12,491 nucleotides of DNA from JBDNJM01 sp041687755. Its GTDB lineage: Bacteria; Planctomycetota; UBA1135; GCA-002686595. The DNA is taken from contig JBDNJM010000005.1 in the NCBI GenBank assembly GCA_041687755.1, positions 1-12,491 of the forward strand. The letters run 5' to 3'. The position numbers and the translations under genes are program-made. Positions 5,597 through 12,491 of this stretch are shown here, piece by piece. Each line of letters opens with the position of its first letter. Positions within the stretch are counted from its first letter, which is position 1. The notes under the pieces are model-generated. The model made no database searches. It saw only the letters and a program-made list of their open reading frames with translations, and was not told the origin of the DNA.

Positions 5597-5899
5597 GGGA
5601 CGGGAGGCGGCGGTGGGTGAGCGGGGGACCTGGAGCGGGGGCCTAGCGAGGGCCCGTTTTGAGGGTCTCAGGAGCGGCGTCCCGGCGCAAGCCGTCCCGG
5701 GGCGGGCTCTGGGGTGCGGGAAGGCCCAGGGCGGGTCACGGAGGGGCGGGAAGGACCGTGGAGGGGCTGTTTTGAAGTGCGCCTCCGCTCAAGCGCCCTC
5801 CGAAAGGCTACAACGTGTGACCCGTCAGCCACGCGGTGCACACCTGCGCCGTCGATCCCCAGCTGATGCAACCCGAGCCGAACGAATTCACCCGCATCG
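5597..5899. other. G-rich divergent intergenic region, 303 nt
   Basis: This gap lies between the start of the selenoprotein candidate (minus) and the start of the small basic protein (plus), so it should hold both promoters. I see no confident -35/-10 pair. It contains a 5-bp hairpin (GGGCC 5639-5643, GGCCC 5651-5655) followed by GTTTT, two G-quadruplex motifs at 5699-5750, and a less G-rich stretch at 5768-5900 leading to the plus-strand gene. No tRNA-like or ORF-like signal was found in it. Confidence 0.5.
5699..5750 (+). other. Two tandem G-quadruplex motifs
   Basis: The first motif has G-runs at 5699-5702, 5704-5706, 5711-5714 and 5718-5720 with loops of 1, 4 and 3 nt. The second has runs at 5729-5731, 5733-5735, 5743-5746 and 5748-5750 with loops of 1, 7 and 1 nt. 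Both satisfy the usual G3+N1-7 rule on the plus strand. The high G+C background raises the chance rate, so function is uncertain. Confidence 0.4.
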
Positions 5900-6115
5900 A
5901 TGGTCAAACGAGGCAAACCCCTAGGCAACAAGCGGCAGCGCGAGCGCGACAAGGCTCGCAAGAAGCAGGAAAAGGAGGCGCGGCGCGCAACCAACACCGG
6001 TGAGCCGGGTGATGAGGCGGCGGCCGAGGCCGCGCCGGCACCCGAGCCGCGACGCCGTCGTCCGCCTGTGTTGGATCCGGACGATCCCAGTTCCTGGGGC
6101 AAGCCGGCCGAATAG
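5900..6115 (+). CDS. Small basic, charged protein of unknown function, 71 aa
   Basis: The first 30 residues are a strongly positive helix (KRQRERDKARKKQEKEARR), followed by an acidic Ala/Pro/Glu linker (about 34-50), a short RRRRPP stretch and a conserved-looking tail VLDPDDPSSWGKPAE. Such small Lys/Arg-helix proteins occur in many high-GC bacteria and may bind nucleic acid or ribosomes, but I do not know a function. The start has no Shine-Dalgarno site. The gene ends 93 nt before the stop of the converging gene, with a strong hairpin between. Low complexity makes coding status less certain than for the long genes, but no overlapping frame looks better. Confidence 0.6.
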   Translation: MVKRGKPLGNKRQRERDKARKKQEKEARRATNTGEPGDEAAAEAAPAPEPRRRRPPVLDPDDPSSWGKPAE

Positions 6116-6163
6116 CGGGGAATCGAGCACGCGCGGGGCGACCTGCAGCAGCGGCCCTCGACG

Positions 6164-6188
6164 GCGAACGCCCAGACACGGCGTTCGC
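6164..6188. terminator. Hairpin between convergent genes, probably bidirectional terminator
   Basis: GCGAACGCC (6164-6172) and GGCGTTCGC (6180-6188) form a perfect 9-bp stem with a 7-nt loop, midway between two converging stop codons (6115 and 6208). No T-tract follows on either strand. It resembles the hairpin after wecE in stem length and in lacking a tail. Confidence 0.55.
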
Positions 6189-6207
6189 GGTCGGGGGCCG
6201 TTGCGCG

Positions 6208-7281
6208 TCAGCGGGGCCCGAGCTCGAGCGCGGGCACCTCGACACGGGTGGTGCGCAGGGCGGAGACGCGCACGAGGGTCTCGAAGCTCGCGGGGCCGGC
6301 GGTGACGGCGAGGCGGTAGCTGCCGCCCGGCAGGTCGGTGAAGCGGAACGCGCCGGTGGAGCTGCTCGACTCGAGCGGCCAGACCTGCTGGGGGCGGTCG
6401 GCCGAGCGCAGGTGCACGGCGGCTCCGACGACGGGCTCGCCGCGGCCGTCGAGCAGCTCGCCGCGCAGTTCACCGCTCTGGGCGCGCAGCTTTACTGGTC
6501 CGGTGGTGCCGCGGTGCTCGACCGGGCGCTCTAGCAGGTGCGGCCAACTGCCGCCCTTGGCCCAGGGTGGGAGGACGACGACTAGATAGCTGCCGTGGGC
6601 TAGGTCTTCGACGCGCAGCTTGCCGTAGGGGCCGACGTCGACGCGGCGCTGCACCGCGCCGTCGAGGCCGGGTGCGGTGGCGCGGGACGAGCCACCGGTG
6701 GCTTCGGTACGCAGGGGCAGGAAGGCGATCTCGTAGTCCTCGGGCAGATCGCCGAAGGGCAGCTCGAGCCGCGCCTCCAGGGCGGAGCGCTCAATCCGTG
6801 GGAGCGTGGGAAGGTCTTCGGACTCGGGCGGCAGCTCGAGCCGCACGTCGCTGCCGGTGGGGACGGTCAGCTGGGCCGAGCCGTGGGGCAGGACGGAGCG
6901 CGCGAGCAGCAGGTCGAGCTCGCCGGCGGGCAGGTCCTCGAGCAGGAAGGTGCCCTGCTCGTCGGTGAAGGCGCCCACGATGCGCACGCCGATGCGGCCC
7001 GAGATGAACACGTCCGGGGCGGGGGCGCCCGTGGAGTCGACGACGACCCCGCGCAGGAGGTGCGGGCCGACGGTCGTGAGCTGGAGCGGCGGCAGTGGCG
7101 CGGGGCCGGCCTTGACGATGCCGGGCAGGAGCACCCCGGGCGGGTCGCGGTGCATGAGGACCAGCGCGGCGAGCGAGCCGATGAGCACCAGCGGCACGAG
7201 TAGGGTCCAGGTGCGCCGGAGCTGGCGACGCAGGCCCGAAGGGCCTGGCTTGCCTGGGTGCACGTCCGATTGAGTAGCCAC
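6208..7281 (-). CDS. Membrane-anchored protein with carboxypeptidase-regulatory-like repeats
   Basis: The 357-residue product has a basic cytoplasmic N-terminus (RRQLRR, 18-23), one membrane helix at about 25-43 and a large outside part. Two regions match the CarboxypepD-regulatory-like beta-sandwich: about 75-130 (LRGVVVDSTGAPAPDVFISG ... DEQGTFLLEDLPAGELDLLL) and about 270-330 (LRGELLDGRGEPVVGAAVHL ... STGAFRFTDLPGGSYRLAV). A middle region (168-250) with GPYGKLRVEDLAHGSYLVVV looks like a third, diverged unit. Such domains are common in planctomycete surface proteins and often serve in adhesion or as spacers; no enzyme motif is seen. The start codon is GTG and no Shine-Dalgarno site is visible. 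It lies 180 nt downstream of the kinase gene on the same strand, with an inverted repeat between, so co-transcription is doubtful. Confidence 0.8.
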   Translation of the reverse strand: MATQSDVHPGKPGPSGLRRQLRRTWTLLVPLVLIGSLAALVLMHRDPPGVLLPGIVKAGPAPLPPLQLTTVGPHLLRGVVVDSTGAPAPDVFISGRIGVRIVGAFTDEQGTFLLEDLPAGELDLLLARSVLPHGSAQLTVPTGSDVRLELPPESEDLPTLPRIERSALEARLELPFGDLPEDYEIAFLPLRTEATGGSSRATAPGLDGAVQRRVDVGPYGKLRVEDLAHGSYLVVVLPPWAKGGSWPHLLERPVEHRGTTGPVKLRAQSGELRGELLDGRGEPVVGAAVHLRSADRPQQVWPLESSSSTGAFRFTDLPGGSYRLAVTAGPASFETLVRVSALRTTRVEVPALELGPR

Positions 7282-7314
7282 GCTCGCAGCTTACGCGACT
7301 CGGGCGGTCGGACC

Positions 7315-7357
7315 CGTCACTCACTGGGCGGGTCCACGGGCTCGAATTCGAGTGACG
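7315..7357. repeat. Inverted repeat with inner palindrome in intergenic gap
   Basis: CGTCACTC (7315-7322) and GAGTGACG (7350-7357) are perfect 8-bp inverted arms 27 nt apart. The right arm overlaps the 12-bp palindrome CTCGAATTCGAG (7341-7352). It lies between the kinase stop and the GTG start of the repeat protein, so it could be an operator for the latter or part of a terminator for the former. Confidence 0.3.
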
Positions 7358-7461
7358 CTACCGCCCCGAACCCGGAGCGCGCTTGGACGCGGGCGGATTT
7401 GGGCCGCAGCCGCGGGAGGGCTGCCCCGCAATGCGGCGACGCATCGCGGCGCCCGCCTGGC

Positions 7462-10362
<2,901 letters not shown>

Positions 10363-10392
10363 GGTCTTTCGCGACGGGTGTCGCAGGATCCC

Positions 10393-10400
10393 ATGCTAGG
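10393..10400 (-). promoter_or_regulatory. CCTAGCAT octamer upstream of the kinase gene
   Basis: The minus strand reads CCTAGCAT 31 nt before the kinase ATG, and TAGCAT could serve as a -10 element. The same octamer lies upstream of the HD-nucleotidase gene (11148-11155). No clear -35 accompanies it, so promoter function is inferred from the repetition and position. Confidence 0.35.
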
Positions 10401-10496
10401 ACCAGGTGCGGGCGGCGCCGGTGTTCGCACAGGGCCACGTCCGGAATCGGGACCGCGGGTCGACGGGGCGGACCGCGCCGGGACATCGGGCTTCCG

Positions 10497-11099
10497 CTAG
10501 GAAAGCGGTTCGGCGGCGCTGGACGGCGCGGAGCCGAGTTCCGCGAGCAGTTCGGTCCGCAGCTCTTCGAGCGCCGGCCACTCGGAAAAGTCGTCCCCGG
10601 CGAGGCCCGCGACGAACTCGTCGAGTCCGCCCTGACCGGCCCGGACATACCCCAGCAGGCGCAGCCCCAGGTGGAGCCGATCGAAGGCCTTGGCGAGCTG
10701 CGCTTCGGGTGTCTGCCGGTCAGCGGCCTCGAGCCAGCGAGCCAGGGCCGTGCTCGGCGGGGTCCCGGTCTGGCGTTCGCCCTGTGCGGGATCGAGCAGC
10801 CGCTCGGCCGCGCCCTGCTCCATCGTGCGCTTGGCGCCTGGGGGGAGCAGCCGGGAGGCGGCCTGGGGCAGGTCGCCGCACAGGGCCTCGGCGGCGTCGT
10901 GGGCCACGAGCAAGGCGACCGTGCGGTCGACGTCGATCCCCGCGGGCAGCCGATCGGCGAGGCACAGGGCCAGGAGGGCGGCGCCGTGGCTGTGGGCCGC
11001 CACCGTCTCAGGGTTCGGGACGCCGGCCATCAGCCACCCGGTACGGGGGAGCTTGTCGAGGGCGAGCAGCACCAGGAGCGCTTCGAGGGCGGGCGTCAT
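10497..11099 (-). CDS. HD-domain nucleotidase, YfbR/HDDC2 type
   Basis: The 200-residue product matches the HD-domain 5'-deoxynucleotidase group (E. coli YfbR, human HDDC2), which removes phosphate from deoxyribonucleoside monophosphates. The family pattern is clear: LDKLPRTGWLMAGVPNPETV (14-33) is the conserved N-terminal block, followed by metal ligands His36 (AAHSHG), His67-Asp68 (LLVAHDAAE) and a later Asp139 (KAFDRLHLG); Glu71 and Asp76 (EALCGD) complete the active site. The enzyme is cytoplasmic and would adjust nucleotide pools. Length is usual (about 200). The start has no Shine-Dalgarno site; a run of seven G (C on the coding strand) lies directly before the ATG. It precedes the kinase gene by 134 nt on the same strand and is divergent from the DAHP synthase gene. 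Exact substrate is uncertain, since related HD proteins differ in specificity. Confidence 0.85.
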   Translation of the reverse strand: MTPALEALLVLLALDKLPRTGWLMAGVPNPETVAAHSHGAALLALCLADRLPAGIDVDRTVALLVAHDAAEALCGDLPQAASRLLPPGAKRTMEQGAAERLLDPAQGERQTGTPPSTALARWLEAADRQTPEAQLAKAFDRLHLGLRLLGYVRAGQGGLDEFVAGLAGDDFSEWPALEELRTELLAELGSAPSSAAEPLS

Positions 11100-11389
11100 G
11101 GGGGGGTTGCATTCGGGACCGTTGCAGGGGATCTCCGACGGTTCTATATGCTAGGGCACCCCGCCTGGATGATTCACCAGCAAGCATCGAGTTCACCCCC
11201 CAGCTTCGCCCCTGGACGCACTTGGCGCGCGCGGCTGTCCCCGACGACCCGCAGAGGGGTCGCCTCCGGTTGTCCGCGCGCGCACAGCGCGCCCCTGGTC
11301 GGAGCTGTGGGCAACCTCGACGCAGCCTGGTGAATAATCCGGGCTAGAGCGGTCTCCGACCCGTCTCGACGCACTTTTCCGGCCCCAAA
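11100..11389. promoter_or_regulatory. Divergent intergenic region, HD nucleotidase / DAHP synthase
   Basis: This 290-nt gap should hold promoters for both sides. For the minus strand, CCTAGCATATAGAAC (11141-11155) is A+T-rich for this genome and is the best -10 candidate. For the plus strand, GAATAAT (11332-11338) is the only comparable A+T-rich stretch, about 50 nt before the synthase ATG. A 6-bp GCGCGC hairpin lies at 11278-11292. No ribosome-binding site precedes the synthase start. I see no leader peptide rich in aromatic codons, so no attenuation is supported. Confidence 0.4.
11148..11155 (-). promoter_or_regulatory. CCTAGCAT octamer upstream of the HD-nucleotidase gene
   Basis: The minus strand reads CCTAGCAT followed by ATAGAAC, 49 nt before the nucleotidase ATG. 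It repeats the octamer found upstream of the kinase gene and may be the -10 region. No matching -35 hexamer is evident. Confidence 0.35.
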
Positions 11390-12442
11390 ATGCTGCTCCG
11401 CCTCCATCCCCGTCTCGCCCCCGAGCAGCTGCAACTCGTGCTTGAGACGGCTGCCGAACTCGGTCTCCACGGCACCTTCGAGGACGCCAACCGCAGCCTC
11501 ATGCGGCTGACAGGGGAGCCGGGGCCGGCCGCCCGGTCGCGCTTTGCCGACCTGGCCGTCGTCAAGGCGGTGCTCGAGTTCGACGACGCGCCTGAGCTGC
11601 ACGAGCGCCAGGGGCGGGCCGACCTAGAGGTCCGCATCGGGGAGGCGCGCTTCGGCGGCGGGCATGTCGCGGTGGCCGCTGGGCCCTGCGCGGTGGAAAA
11701 TCTGGATCGGCTCGTGGAGGTCGCGCTCGCCGCGCGCAACGCCGGAGCCACCCTCCTGCGCGGCGGCGCCTACAAGCCGCGGACGTCGCCGCATTCGTTC
11801 CAGGGCCTCGGTGAGCGCGGGCTCGAGCTGCTCGCGGAGGCGCGCGCCGTGACCGGCCTGCCGGTGGTAACCGAGGTGCTGGATCCGCGCGACATTGAGC
11901 GCGTCGGGGCCGCTTGCGACATGTTCCAGGTCGGGGCACGGTCGATGGGGAATTCGGCCCTGTTGTCTGAACTCGGGGCCTTCGGCAAGCCCGTGCTGCT
12001 CAAGCGTGGCATTGCCGCGACGGTGCGCGAGTTCCTGCTTGCCGCCGAGTACGTGCTGTTGGGCGGCAACGAGCAGGTGATTCTCTGCGAGCGCGGCATC
12101 CGCTCGTTCGACACGACCACGCGCAACGTGTTGGACCTCGGTGCCGTCGCCCACCTGAAGCGCGCGACGCATCTCCCGGTGGTCGTGGACCCGTCCCATG
12201 CCGCGGGCCGCTCCGACCTCGTGCGGCCCCTGGCCCGGGCGGGCATCGCGGTGGGGGCGGACGGCCTGCTGGTCGAGACGCACCCCCTGCCGCACTTGGC
12301 CCTTTCAGACGGGTCCCAGGCGATCTCCGAGGCCGAATTCCAGGGCCTGATGGCCGATGTGGAGGCACTCGTAGGCCTGGACGGCCGCACGCTCTCCAAG
12401 CCGGACACGAGCCGCGCGGGCGCCACTCCCGTGCGCGGCTGA
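11390..12442 (+). CDS. aroF: 3-deoxy-7-phosphoheptulonate synthase (DAHP synthase, type Ib)
   Basis: The 350-residue product catalyses the first shikimate-pathway step, joining phosphoenolpyruvate and erythrose 4-phosphate. The catalytic barrel (about 90-328) closely follows the Thermotoga/Bacillus type: VAAGPCAVE (95-103), LLRGGAYKPRTSPHSFQGLG (122-141), VGARSMGN (181-188), KPVLLKRG (200-207), ILCERGIRSF (231-240), VVDPSHAAGR (265-274), VETHP (295-299) and ALSDGSQ (304-310). Metal ligands should be Cys100, His270, Glu296 and Asp307; Arg124, Lys129, Arg131, Lys205 and Arg235 bind substrate phosphates. The first 75 residues match the small ferredoxin-like regulatory domain through which Tyr or Phe inhibits the Thermotoga enzyme, so allosteric feedback is likely. 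A Ser/Thr/Pro-rich tail (about 332-350) extends past the usual end. The start lacks a Shine-Dalgarno site. No other aro gene is in view. The symbol aroF is a family name for this type. Confidence 0.95.
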   Translation: MLLRLHPRLAPEQLQLVLETAAELGLHGTFEDANRSLMRLTGEPGPAARSRFADLAVVKAVLEFDDAPELHERQGRADLEVRIGEARFGGGHVAVAAGPCAVENLDRLVEVALAARNAGATLLRGGAYKPRTSPHSFQGLGERGLELLAEARAVTGLPVVTEVLDPRDIERVGAACDMFQVGARSMGNSALLSELGAFGKPVLLKRGIAATVREFLLAAEYVLLGGNEQVILCERGIRSFDTTTRNVLDLGAVAHLKRATHLPVVVDPSHAAGRSDLVRPLARAGIAVGADGLLVETHPLPHLALSDGSQAISEAEFQGLMADVEALVGLDGRTLSKPDTSRAGATPVRG

Positions 12443-12466
12443 GCCCCAGCGTCTGGCGGATCGGTT

Positions 12467-12491
12467 CCCCCCCCCCCCCCCCCCCCCCCCC
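12467..12491. other. Terminal run of 25 C, probable artefact
   Basis: After 24 nt of ordinary spacer behind the DAHP synthase stop, the sequence becomes pure C up to the window edge. Such runs at contig ends usually come from base-calling or assembly artefacts. It should not be treated as biology without checking reads. Confidence 0.7.

Noticed and set aside
5639..5660. Hairpin GGGCC/GGCCC followed by GTTTT on the plus strand, as a terminator
   Set aside because: No plus-strand gene ends before it and the stem is only 5 bp; probably chance in G+C-rich DNA.
11169..11333. Possible 54-codon leader peptide before the DAHP synthase
   Set aside because: It has two scattered Trp codons and no Tyr or Phe cluster, no ribosome-binding site and no alternative hairpins that would form an attenuator.

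Overview
The window is about 12.5 kb of bacterial DNA, very rich in G+C (roughly 70% by eye, with mostly G or C at third codon positions). It is dense with genes and has no rRNA, tRNA, CRISPR array or recognisable insertion sequence. I favour a planctomycete-like organism with modest confidence. The reasons are a single-pass protein with carboxypeptidase-regulatory-like repeats, a soluble PAS/GAF hybrid kinase, a small Lys/Arg-rich protein, and few Shine-Dalgarno sites. Myxococcota or another high-GC group is not excluded. The window ends in 25 consecutive C, which looks like a read or assembly artefact.

Left part (1-4450): a sugar-modification locus. On the minus strand a 91-residue unknown protein is followed by a GMC-type FAD oxidoreductase. 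A Gfo/Idh/MocA-like oxidoreductase follows it through an ATGA stop/start overlap. Divergent from these is a clear WecE/RffA-type dTDP-4-amino-4,6-dideoxygalactose transaminase. Together they suggest synthesis or tailoring of an amino or deoxy sugar for a surface glycan.

Middle (4450-7460): small genes. A DUF1328-type membrane protein is readable only with two one-base corrections. Upstream of it is an anchored protein whose reading frame seems to break at a run of eight G (C on the coding strand). Upstream again is the most interesting item: one reading frame of 116 codons interrupted by a single in-frame TGA at codon 44, with the frame, base use and protein-like character kept on both sides. 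A hairpin with a GGUC apical loop lies 20 nt downstream of that TGA, placed like a bacterial SECIS element. I read this as a candidate small selenoprotein with a C-terminal four-Cys zinc ribbon. A G-rich 303-nt spacer with two G-quadruplex motifs separates it from a small basic protein on the plus strand. That gene converges, across a terminator-like hairpin, on the protein with carboxypeptidase-regulatory-like repeats.

Right part (7460-12491): a large soluble hybrid histidine kinase (degenerate receiver, PAS, GAF, PAS, HisKA, ATPase, receiver); a YfbR/HDDC2-type HD nucleotidase; and, divergent from it, a type Ib 3-deoxy-7-phosphoheptulonate synthase that starts the shikimate pathway. The kinase and nucleotidase genes share the octamer CCTAGCAT upstream, possibly a common promoter element.
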